In this document: in pieces, positions 1-5,525 of the stretch
How positions within the stretch are numbered: the first letter of the stretch is position 1
How the letters are laid out: the number at the start of each line of letters is the position of its first letter
NCBI GenBank assembly: GCA_007124415.1
Contig: SLFE01000103.1
Location: 1 to 6,913, forward strand
Source: Waddliaceae bacterium
Lineage (GTDB): Bacteria > Chlamydiota > Chlamydiia > Chlamydiales > SLFE01
DNA: 6,913 bases
Direction of reading: 5' to 3'
Notes under the pieces: generated by a model
The model's input: the letters and a program-made list of their open reading frames with translations, nothing else
The model's database searches: none
What the model was told of the DNA's origin: nothing
Translations under genes and position numbers: made by a program

Positions 1-429
1 AAATTTGTCCTTCCAATAATAGTTATCGAGCAACCCGGCCGGATCTCTTCCCAACAAGCAGTAAGCGATATAGAGCGCCTCGACCGAGGCCAACCCCCTT
101 TCAGGATCGACGCAATCCTCCTGTTTCCGAGGATAGGCGGTCCTATAACCGCCGGGAAGGCTTCTTTTTTCGACTGTAGGGAGCTGACGAACCATCACAC
201 CGGCCCACCTCCAGGTGGCGTCTACAATCAAGAGAGGCCTGCCGCCGTCTTCAGGCGACAGCTGAGGACCGTCCAAATCCAGCATCACAGCCTCGGCAAG
301 GGACGGAAGAGGATCTTTGGGGTAAGTGAAAAACTGCATATCCGAGCGCCCCTCCAAACCTCTCAAGCTGCATTTTTTGAGGTTTTCACGCCTATGCCTT
401 AAAATCACTGTGGGTGGATATCTTTGCAT
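1..429 (-). CDS. Tsr3/DUF367-like rRNA aminocarboxypropyltransferase family protein, 3' end cut by window
   Basis: The frame is open from an ATG at 429-427 to the window edge, giving 143 codons and no stop; the C-terminus lies outside. I read it as a member of the Tsr3/DTW superfamily, whose members transfer the 3-amino-3-carboxypropyl group of S-adenosylmethionine to RNA; Tsr3 acts on small-subunit rRNA in eukaryotes and archaea. Visible support: an N-terminal KKCS (residues 18-21), then LSPED (57-61), a hydrophobic strand running into VDATW (69-73), LPGGYR (91-96), a VEAL helix (116-119), and DNYYWKDKF (135-143), which matches the W-x-x-x-F end of Tsr3 better than the DTW/TapT family. No Shine-Dalgarno is visible before the ATG; the next ATG (codon 31) would lose the conserved-looking Cys20, so I keep the first. 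It is divergent from the thioredoxin-fold gene. Family assignment is from motif memory; the exact substrate is unknown. Confidence 0.62.
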   Translation of the reverse strand, partial: MQRYPPTVILRHRRENLKKCSLRGLEGRSDMQFFTYPKDPLPSLAEAVMLDLDGPQLSPEDGGRPLLIVDATWRWAGVMVRQLPTVEKRSLPGGYRTAYPRKQEDCVDPERGLASVEALYIAYCLLGRDPAGLLDNYYWKDKF

Positions 430-452
430 TTTATATTAAATTCATTTATTAT
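424..452 (+). promoter_or_regulatory. Candidate sigma-70-type promoter for the DsbH-like gene
   Basis: A TTGCAT (424-429) and a TATTAT (447-452) are separated by exactly 17 bases, about 50 bases before the ATG at 501. The -10 matches the consensus in five of six positions, the -35 in three. The -35 covers the start codon of the divergent minus-strand gene. The AT-rich background makes chance matches common, so this is only a candidate. Confidence 0.3.
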
Positions 453-500
453 TAACAAAGCAGTTTAACTTAAATCGTTTTATAACGTAAGGGGTAATCT

Positions 501-947
501 ATGAAAACATTCAAATTTTTAAGTTTTTTCCTGATGGTCTTCGTTGCGACTACCGCGTTTGCCGCATCGTCTGTCAATTGGAAAACGGACTATCAGCAGG
601 CAGTCCAACAAGCTAAAAGCGAATCCAAGCCTATACTTCTGTATTTCACCGGTTCGGATTGGTGCGGCTGGTGTAAAAAGCTCGATAAGGAAGTATTCCA
701 CACATCGGATTTTGCAAATCGCATGGGCGACAAAATGATCTTTGTCGACGTTGATTTTCCCATGGCTTCAACCCAAAGCCAGCAGGTGAAATCGCAAAAC
801 GAGAAGTTGAAGAACAAGTACAGCATCAAGGGATTTCCCACCGTGGTCATCCTCGATCAAAATGAAAATGTCATGGGGCAAACAGGGTACAAGCCCGGCG
901 GTCCGCAGGCCTACGCCAACCACTTGTCACAAATTATCGGCAAATAA
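501..947 (+). CDS. Secreted thioredoxin-fold disulfide oxidoreductase, DsbH-like
   Basis: A 148-residue protein with an N-terminal signal peptide (Lys2/Lys5, hydrophobic core about 6-17, likely signal peptidase I cut after AFA at 19-21), so the mature protein of about 127 residues should act in the periplasm. It has the thioredoxin fold: strand PILLYFTGS (44-52), active site W54-C55-G56-W57-C58, strand MIFVDVDF (79-86), and the cis-proline loop G111-F112-P113-T114 before strand VVILD. Family knowledge: Chlamydiota have a periplasmic thioredoxin-like protein called DsbH, proposed to keep envelope thiols reduced; the C. pneumoniae protein is recalled to have CMWC, here CGWC. The start is well supported by AAGGGG at 489-494, six bases before the ATG. 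The gene stands alone and ends just before a strong terminator. It could instead be a generic thioredoxin_7-type protein; its redox direction cannot be read from sequence. Confidence 0.85.
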   Translation: MKTFKFLSFFLMVFVATTAFAASSVNWKTDYQQAVQQAKSESKPILLYFTGSDWCGWCKKLDKEVFHTSDFANRMGDKMIFVDVDFPMASTQSQQVKSQNEKLKNKYSIKGFPTVVILDQNENVMGQTGYKPGGPQAYANHLSQIIGK

Positions 948-954
948 CCGGTCG

Positions 955-989
955 AAAAGCAGCCTACTTTCGATAGGCTGCTTTTTTTT
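955..989 (+). terminator. Intrinsic terminator, possibly bidirectional
   Basis: A perfect 12-base-pair stem (955-966 with 974-985, core AGCAGCCTA/TAGGCTGCT) encloses a 7-base loop CTTTCGA and runs into eight T residues (982-989). It begins 8 bases after the stop of the DsbH-like gene. On the minus strand the same hairpin follows the pgsA-like stop at 995 by a few bases and is followed by TTTT, so it may also end the convergent operon, more weakly. Confidence 0.92.
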
Positions 990-994
990 CAAAA

Positions 995-1582
995 TCAATT
1001 CTTAAGCATTCGTTCAATGTAGCTGCGATTCACAACGTAGTACTCAATGCCCGAGCCTGCCGCGTATATCGCTGCGATCCAGCCGACGAACGCAGCAGTG
1101 AATTGAAGCGTCTGCAGAGTTATCAGATCCTGCGAATGAAAAATCATCATTGCAATGATGATAAAAATGGCAAGAGCCTGAATGATCGCTTTAATTTTTC
1201 CGCTGATCCTGGCGGCAAGCGCGTAATCCCTTAGGGCGCATATCGTCCTTAGCGTGCCCACCATGGTATCGCGATAGATGAAGATAAAAACAATAATGAT
1301 CGGAAGCTGCACCGGCCCATGCGTGAAGGTCAAAAAGGCAGCTATCCTTGTAATGCTGTCGGCCATCGGGTCAAGCAGTTTTCCAAGTTCGGTCACCTGT
1401 CCATATTTTCTTGCGATAAACCCGTCGAAGGCGTCGGACAGCTCAAAAAATAAAAATAAAGCCAAGAGGACAAAAGGAAGGGAGGCTTGCGTGATAAAAA
1501 ACGTTTCGGGATAAACATAAACCAACAAAAAAAAGGGGCTGATCAACAGCCTTAGGATCGTCAGCCAATTAGGAATTGTCAC
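995..1582 (-). CDS. pgsA: CDP-alcohol phosphatidyltransferase, PgsA-like (CDP-diacylglycerol--glycerol-3-phosphate 3-phosphatidyltransferase)
   Basis: A 195-residue integral membrane enzyme. It carries the complete family signature D-x2-D-G-x2-A-R-x8-G-x3-D-x3-D: D50, D53, G54, A57, R58, G67, D71 and D75, the metal- and CDP-binding residues in the first cytoplasmic segment. PgsA enzymes swap CMP of CDP-diacylglycerol for glycerol-3-phosphate, the committed step to phosphatidylglycerol. The N-terminal IPNWLTILRLLISP (3-16) is typical of PgsA; several hydrophobic helices follow (about 6-25, 35-49, 77-104, 130-146, 155-175), and the length is usual for the family. The start is GTG, supported by GGGAG at 1591-1595 and the PgsA-like N-terminus. 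It is last in a minus-strand run behind glgA (65-base gap, no convincing terminator between). Chlamydiota encode more than one paralogue of this family, so the alcohol acceptor is not certain from sequence. Confidence 0.85.
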   Translation of the reverse strand: MTIPNWLTILRLLISPFFLLVYVYPETFFITQASLPFVLLALFLFFELSDAFDGFIARKYGQVTELGKLLDPMADSITRIAAFLTFTHGPVQLPIIIVFIFIYRDTMVGTLRTICALRDYALAARISGKIKAIIQALAIFIIIAMMIFHSQDLITLQTLQFTAAFVGWIAAIYAAGSGIEYYVVNRSYIERMLKN

Positions 1583-1590
1583 AAGGAATT

Positions 1591-1595
1591 CTCCC
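1591..1595 (-). promoter_or_regulatory. Ribosome binding site deciding the GTG start of the pgsA-like gene
   Basis: On the minus strand GGGAG lies eight bases before the GTG at 1582-1580. There is no ATG that would preserve the IPNxLT-type N-terminus expected of this family, so this site settles the start on a GTG. Confidence 0.65.
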
Positions 1596-1647
1596 GTTTT
1601 CTTGAAAAGAATCTAACATACTGAATTCTTTAGGACAATAGGTAACG

Positions 1648-3144
1648 CTATGAGCGGATTTTCTCGTATAGGGCAAGATATTCCTGGGCGGGCTTCTTCC
1701 AGCTGAAATCCATATGCATTCCGCTCAGCATCAGCTTGCGCCACATGAGAGGTTCGTCAAACCAATAGCCGATCGCTCTGTCCAGTGCGGTGTTGAACCC
1801 TTTTGGGGTCGCCTTTTCGAAAACAAATCCGTTCCTTTCCTCGAAAGGCCGGCTCTCATCATCGACATCGACAATTGTGTCGGCCAGTCCGCCCGTTTTT
1901 CTAACGATCGGAACTGTGCCGTATTTCATCGATATAAGCTGTGTGAGGCCGCAAGGCTCGAATATCGACGGAACGATGAACATATCGCTTCCGGCAAAAA
2001 TCTGATGGGCCGTCTCCTCTTCATGCTTCAGGACCAAATGAACGTGGGAATGGTCGGCAAAATGGTGCATGAGCTCGTGAAATTCCCGATTGATTTCTGA
2101 AATCGGGCTTGTCCCGAGCAAAACGAACTGCCCCCCTCTTTCCAATGTGCGGAAAAGGGCGTGGCGGATCAGCTCGACCCCTTTTTGCGGTACAAGACGC
2201 GTCACGCAACCGACCAAGGGACGATGCACCTCGTCGAGCATAAGCTTTTCCCTCAGGAGATTTTTGACATAGGCTTTCCTGTCGATTGTCGCGCGGTCGT
2301 TATCATCTTTCGGTTTCTCCCTTGCAGAAAAGTGGGCGGGAAGATAAGGGTCGGTCTCCGGATTCCAATAAGCGTAATCGACGCCATTGACAATGCCGAA
2401 AACTTTAGGGCTGTGTTTTTTTAAAAGCTTGCCGAGCCCCATGCCCCCCTTCTTAGTTTGAATCTCTTTCGCATAAGAATTTGAAACAGTCGTGACAGCG
2501 TCGGAATAAACGATGCCGGCCTTCATGATATTCAGATGGGTGGGGTCGGTCTCATCAAGGAATTTCTTGGGGACCGCATAGTCGTCGCCTTTCAGCCCTG
2601 CCTTGTCGACATCGAAAGTTAAACACTTGCCCTGATACTCCATGTTGTGGATGGTGTAGGCGATCTTAAGACCGTTTGTTCCGATTTCCCGATACATATC
2701 CTTGTAGAGCGGGGCCATCAAGGCCGTATGCCAATCATGCAAATGAAGAACATGAGGTTTTAAGCCTCTTTGCTTCATAAGTTCCATACAGGCTTTGGAA
2801 AAGTAAATAAAGCGGTCGATATCGTCTTCGCATCCATAAATGCAGCCGCGGTTGAAAAACAGCTTGGGATGGTGCGGCTCGATGAAATAAACCTTTAGAT
2901 TATCGATCCATCCCAACCAAATGGTATTGGTGTGGACATTTCCATCAAATTCGACGGATATATCGGGCTCGTCAATATGAAGATCGCGAACTTTACCGAT
3001 ATCCATAGAGTCATATTTGGGAAGCATGATGTCGATATCATGTCCCTCCCAGGCAAGTTCGCGGGAAAGGCCGAGCAAGACATCGCCGAGGCCGCCGACT
3101 TTGGCAATCGGCGCAAGCTCCGATGCAGCGTGTATAATATGCAT
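1648..3144 (-). CDS. glgA: Glycogen synthase (ADP-glucose type, GT5 family)
   Basis: A 498-residue cytoplasmic enzyme that adds glucose from ADP-glucose to the growing alpha-1,4-glucan. The N-terminal GT5 domain shows ASELAPIAKVGGLGDV (residues 7-22) with the sugar-nucleotide-binding K15-x-G-G-L, HDWH (136-139) and the acceptor-side IHNMEYQG (165-172). The C-terminal Rossmann domain starts after NGVDYAYWNP (253-262) and shows R316 and K321 in TRLVPQKG, the catalytic-site E396 in FEPCGL (395-400), and TGGLADT (417-423). Length is close to the usual 475-490, and all key residues I can check are present, so it should be active. The ATG is the family start, but there is no Shine-Dalgarno before it. 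It begins 24 bases after the stop of the upstream unidentified gene, so translation may depend on ribosomes leaving that gene. Glycogen metabolism is a known chlamydial trait; no other glg gene is in this window. Confidence 0.96.
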   Translation of the reverse strand: MHIIHAASELAPIAKVGGLGDVLLGLSRELAWEGHDIDIMLPKYDSMDIGKVRDLHIDEPDISVEFDGNVHTNTIWLGWIDNLKVYFIEPHHPKLFFNRGCIYGCEDDIDRFIYFSKACMELMKQRGLKPHVLHLHDWHTALMAPLYKDMYREIGTNGLKIAYTIHNMEYQGKCLTFDVDKAGLKGDDYAVPKKFLDETDPTHLNIMKAGIVYSDAVTTVSNSYAKEIQTKKGGMGLGKLLKKHSPKVFGIVNGVDYAYWNPETDPYLPAHFSAREKPKDDNDRATIDRKAYVKNLLREKLMLDEVHRPLVGCVTRLVPQKGVELIRHALFRTLERGGQFVLLGTSPISEINREFHELMHHFADHSHVHLVLKHEEETAHQIFAGSDMFIVPSIFEPCGLTQLISMKYGTVPIVRKTGGLADTIVDVDDESRPFEERNGFVFEKATPKGFNTALDRAIGYWFDEPLMWRKLMLSGMHMDFSWKKPAQEYLALYEKIRS

Positions 3145-3168
3145 AATGGCATAGTGGCAAAAAAATCT

Positions 3169-4335
3169 TTATTGATCAAGCATGCTAAAAAGCGTGGGAA
3201 ATTGCTTTTTAAACCATTCGGCCCAGTACTCGATTTTTTCAAACCGACGCCACAATTCAGACAAAAGAAGCCTTTTATCGCCGACGGTTCTTGAAAGCTC
3301 TTCGATCTTGACCTCGAGAAGACTGGTTTGCGCAAGCGACAAGTCGGGGTGCTCGAGCCACGAATGAAATTTATCGAGCAATGACTCCAGATTGAAAAAC
3401 GCTTCTTTCATAATTTTGTATTCTTGCCGTGAGTCTTCATGATGCATTTTGATGAAATGCATCACATATTCGAACTTGTCCCTGATCTCATCGACCGTAT
3501 AGGACCTGCGCTGCACTCCCGCCTCCATATCTTTGAGCTCCTGTATATACACTTGGACCTGCTCCTCGGCCATCACGTTGATAAACTGCGTGTAGGCCTC
3601 TTCAAACGTCTGGCTGTAGCGCTGAGTGCAAATGGTATAATAATCAATCAGAAAACGGCTGATTTCACCCTTTTTCTCGTCGCTCAGAGCTAAGAAAACA
3701 TTGTCGATTCCTTCGTCGCGAATGAATGCCCGCGACTCAAAATCGTTGATTTTTGCGACGGAAAAATAGGGGGACAAAAATCTTTGAAGGACATACTTGC
3801 CCGGCGAGTTGCCGGAATCTTTTTCCTTGGTTGTTATTGTATAGTTCTTGATCCGTCCTGTCGGAGTGACATCAATGTAAAAATGCGTCATAATCCTGAA
3901 TTTATCCCTCATAGGGGCTGTCAGAATATGGCGCTCATGGCGACAGTCCAAGACAGCGGCAATTGACTCGCAATAAGTTTGCGCCAACATCAAAACTCTG
4001 GATTTCGCTCGGGCTACCGTTTTCAAATTTTCAGGGTCGGCGGGGCATTCGACGTCCGTATATAGGGTTGACCACAACTCGACCGGCTCCTCATCCACCT
4101 TCATCATCCAGTGAATCCGGACTTTTAAAAACTTTTCCCTCGTTTTCAACAATCTGTACGTTGTAATTAAGTAATTTCCGTTTTCCTTCTCTAGAGAAAC
4201 ACAAACGCCGCTTACCCTGCTCGGACTGGATAAAACGCCGGGATAGCGCCTATGCAGCCATTGAACGGGGTTGCAGTCGTCCACATTTCCTACAGGCTTT
4301 GAGACTAAAGGTATATCTTGCTGATTCCTAAACAT
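3169..4335 (-). CDS. Unidentified 388-residue protein, first gene of the glgA operon
   Basis: I do not recognise this protein. It has no signal peptide or membrane helix, so it is probably cytoplasmic. The N-terminal half (about 30-170) looks mixed alpha/beta, with strand-like runs such as GNYLITTYRLL (53-63), VRIHWMMKV (72-80) and RIKNYTITTK (161-170). The C-terminal half (about 200-388) looks almost all helical and highly charged, with possible coiled-coil stretches near 302-325 and 337-352 and an aromatic-rich tail (WRRFEKIEYWAEWFKKQF, 362-379). The start ATG has AGGTGA three bases before it and AGGAA a little further up; the frame is long and clean, and gene-like in composition. It lies 24 bases before glgA on the same strand, which suggests co-transcription and perhaps a role linked to carbohydrate storage, but that is inference from position only. 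It may be a family restricted to Chlamydiota. Confidence 0.8.
   Translation of the reverse strand: MFRNQQDIPLVSKPVGNVDDCNPVQWLHRRYPGVLSSPSRVSGVCVSLEKENGNYLITTYRLLKTREKFLKVRIHWMMKVDEEPVELWSTLYTDVECPADPENLKTVARAKSRVLMLAQTYCESIAAVLDCRHERHILTAPMRDKFRIMTHFYIDVTPTGRIKNYTITTKEKDSGNSPGKYVLQRFLSPYFSVAKINDFESRAFIRDEGIDNVFLALSDEKKGEISRFLIDYYTICTQRYSQTFEEAYTQFINVMAEEQVQVYIQELKDMEAGVQRRSYTVDEIRDKFEYVMHFIKMHHEDSRQEYKIMKEAFFNLESLLDKFHSWLEHPDLSLAQTSLLEVKIEELSRTVGDKRLLLSELWRRFEKIEYWAEWFKKQFPTLFSMLDQ
3440..3464. repeat. Perfect 10-base inverted repeat with 5-base loop inside the unidentified gene
   Basis: TGATGCATTT (3440-3449) and AAATGCATCA (3455-3464) are exact reverse complements around the spacer TGATG. 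It lies in codons for about residues 292-300 of the unidentified protein (MHFIKMHHE), where a repeated ATGCAT coding for Met-His creates the arms. It could form a hairpin in the mRNA or be a by-product of the repeated Met-His codons. Confidence 0.6.
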
Positions 4336-4346
4336 ATATCACCTAT

Positions 4347-4360
4347 TCCTATCTATAGGA
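4347..4360. repeat. Short inverted repeat at the 5' end of the unidentified gene
   Basis: TCCTAT (4347-4352) and ATAGGA (4355-4360) are exact inverted copies two bases apart. It lies 12-25 bases before the minus-strand ATG, overlapping the candidate -10 of that gene and close to its ribosome binding site. It is a possible operator, but 6-base arms can arise by chance. Confidence 0.3.
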
Positions 4361-4379
4361 TAAGCAAAATTCAGGCCAA
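4352..4379 (-). promoter_or_regulatory. Candidate promoter for the unidentified gene-glgA-pgsA operon
   Basis: On the minus strand TTGGCC (4379-4374) and TATAGA (4357-4352) are 16 bases apart, placing transcription start only about 10 bases before the ATG. Matches to the consensus are partial (TTG of the -35; TATA plus one or so of the -10), and the resulting leader is short, so this is a weak candidate. Confidence 0.2.
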
Positions 4380-4435
4380 CTTTCGAGGGACTTGCAAATT
4401 CCTCTTATGATTTATTTTTGAATCCCCTAAATGCC

Positions 4436-4464
4436 TTGTATTCAAAAGAAAAATTGAGTAAAAT
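4436..4464 (+). promoter_or_regulatory. Candidate sigma-70-type promoter for the ldt-accA-msbA operon
   Basis: TTGTAT (4436-4441) and TAAAAT (4459-4464) are separated by 17 bases; the -10 matches five of six consensus positions. Expected transcription start is near 4471, about 35 bases before the TTG start codon, leaving room for the ribosome binding site at 4492-4497. The spacer is AT-rich, so a chance match remains possible. Confidence 0.35.
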
Positions 4465-4479
4465 TGGTTAAAACCAGTT
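4462..4479. repeat. Inverted repeat over the predicted transcription start, possible operator
   Basis: AATTGGTT (4462-4469) and AACCAGTT (4472-4479) are inverted copies two bases apart with one mismatched pair; the inner TGGTT/AACCA arms are exact. The dyad sits across the expected start point of the plus-strand operon, where a repressor dimer could bind. I do not recognise the motif as the site of a known fatty-acid or envelope-stress regulator. Confidence 0.3.
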
Positions 4480-4491
4480 CAACTCTTTTTT

Positions 4492-4497
4492 AAGGAG
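4492..4497 (+). promoter_or_regulatory. Ribosome binding site deciding the TTG start of the L,D-transpeptidase gene
   Basis: AAGGAG lies eight bases before the TTG at 4506-4508, a strong and well-spaced Shine-Dalgarno. A TTG start here gives a protein beginning directly with a basic residue and a membrane anchor; no nearby in-frame ATG would preserve that anchor. Confidence 0.8.
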
Positions 4498-4505
4498 AGT
4501 ATACC

Positions 4506-5525
4506 TTGGGCAGACTACTCATCATAACAGCTGTCGTGCTTTTTTCGATTATCGGCATAGCAGCCTATCTGAAGGATCAAAAAGCTCAGGAGTCCCGGAT
4601 TGTCGTCTCGGCAGACAGCACTGATATCGCCCCTATCCTCATCGACATCGATGAAAAGCCGGAAATCGTTGAAGTTCCCGAGGAAACAATTGAGAGCCAA
4701 AAGGTTAAGGCTGAGGAACCGATCACAAGCTCATGGCCGCTTACTTCGGAGGGCCTGCCGACGGCAGACAGGATCGAACAGCTGTTCACAACGTCTGACA
4801 AAAAGCTTCCTGTAGTCAAAACCATTTCATACAAAAGCCGGGTTCCTTGGATGCAGGGACGGCCCGCGTGGATATCGGACTACGCCACCCATTTCAAAAC
4901 CTCGCGCCATTTCATCGCCAGGAGCCTGCATGGAAAAGGCCGATATTATAAGCACGATATTTCCAACGGCGACTATTTCAACGTCCTTGATCCCGACAAA
5001 GACATCGAGTTTTATCTTCTGATCGACCTTTCCCGCTGCCGATGCTGGTTTTATGTCTACGACAAAGACACTCACCAAAGAACCCTTCTCAAAGACTACG
5101 CTGTCGGTCTCGGACGCCCCGACAACCTCAAATCCTCGGGTCTCCTGACCCCTCGCGGCAAATATTCGCTTGGCGACAGAATAGCCGCCTATAAGCCAAA
5201 GACCACAGGCTTTCACAACGGCAGGAAAGTCGAGCTGATCCGAACATTCGGAACCCGCTGGATCCCATTCGAAAAAGAAATCAGCAACACCACCTCTCCT
5301 GCCAAAGGATACGGCATTCACGGAGTCCCTTGGACAGAAGATCCTGAAACCGGCGAGTTGAAAGAAGATTTAACCAGTCTGGGAACCTACTCGAGCGACG
5401 GATGCATTAGAATGGCGTCGGACGATGTCGAAGAGGTCTACGCGATTATCGCGACAAAACCGTCGTTTGTCGAGCTCGTAAGCGATTTCCACGATGCCAA
5501 GCTTCCGGGAGAAGAGTACCAATAA
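4506..5525 (+). CDS. Membrane-anchored L,D-transpeptidase (YkuD domain)
   Basis: A 339-residue envelope protein starting at TTG. Residues about 4-21 form a single membrane helix with no clear cleavage site, so it is probably anchored with the rest in the periplasm. An acidic, low-complexity linker follows (about 28-75, rich in Glu, Ile, Val, Pro). Residues about 120-165 may be a diverged LysM-like or accessory domain, which I do not call firmly. The YkuD catalytic domain spans about 166-325: TPRGKYSL (215-222), I271-H272-G273 and the catalytic S297-D298-G299-C300-I301-R302 with nucleophile Cys300. These enzymes make 3-3 peptide cross-links or attach proteins to peptidoglycan by a cysteine acyl-enzyme. 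The catalytic set is complete, so it should be active. Its stop overlaps the accA start by one base (TAATG), which indicates translational coupling. The precise substrate in an organism with little peptidoglycan is unknown. Confidence 0.88.
   Translation: MGRLLIITAVVLFSIIGIAAYLKDQKAQESRIVVSADSTDIAPILIDIDEKPEIVEVPEETIESQKVKAEEPITSSWPLTSEGLPTADRIEQLFTTSDKKLPVVKTISYKSRVPWMQGRPAWISDYATHFKTSRHFIARSLHGKGRYYKHDISNGDYFNVLDPDKDIEFYLLIDLSRCRCWFYVYDKDTHQRTLLKDYAVGLGRPDNLKSSGLLTPRGKYSLGDRIAAYKPKTTGFHNGRKVELIRTFGTRWIPFEKEISNTTSPAKGYGIHGVPWTEDPETGELKEDLTSLGTYSSDGCIRMASDDVEEVYAIIATKPSFVELVSDFHDAKLPGEEYQ

Noticed and set aside
1583..1647. Possible terminator between glgA and the pgsA-like gene
   Set aside because: Only a 5-base stem (TTCTT/AAGAA) and two scattered GAATTC palindromes are present, with no GC-rich stem or T-run in the right place.
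3145..3185. Possible internal promoter for glgA (TTGATC, 17 bases, CACTAT on the minus strand)
   Set aside because: The -10 matches only three of six positions, too weak to list as a feature.
2895..3335. A 146-codon minus-strand frame spanning the junction of glgA and the unidentified gene
   Set aside because: It is in another frame of the same strand across two well-supported coding regions and shows no family motif.
4827..5321. A 164-codon open frame on the minus strand inside the transpeptidase gene
   Set aside because: It lies wholly opposite a region encoding the YkuD domain with complete catalytic motifs; its composition is that of a mirror frame and it has no recognisable motif.
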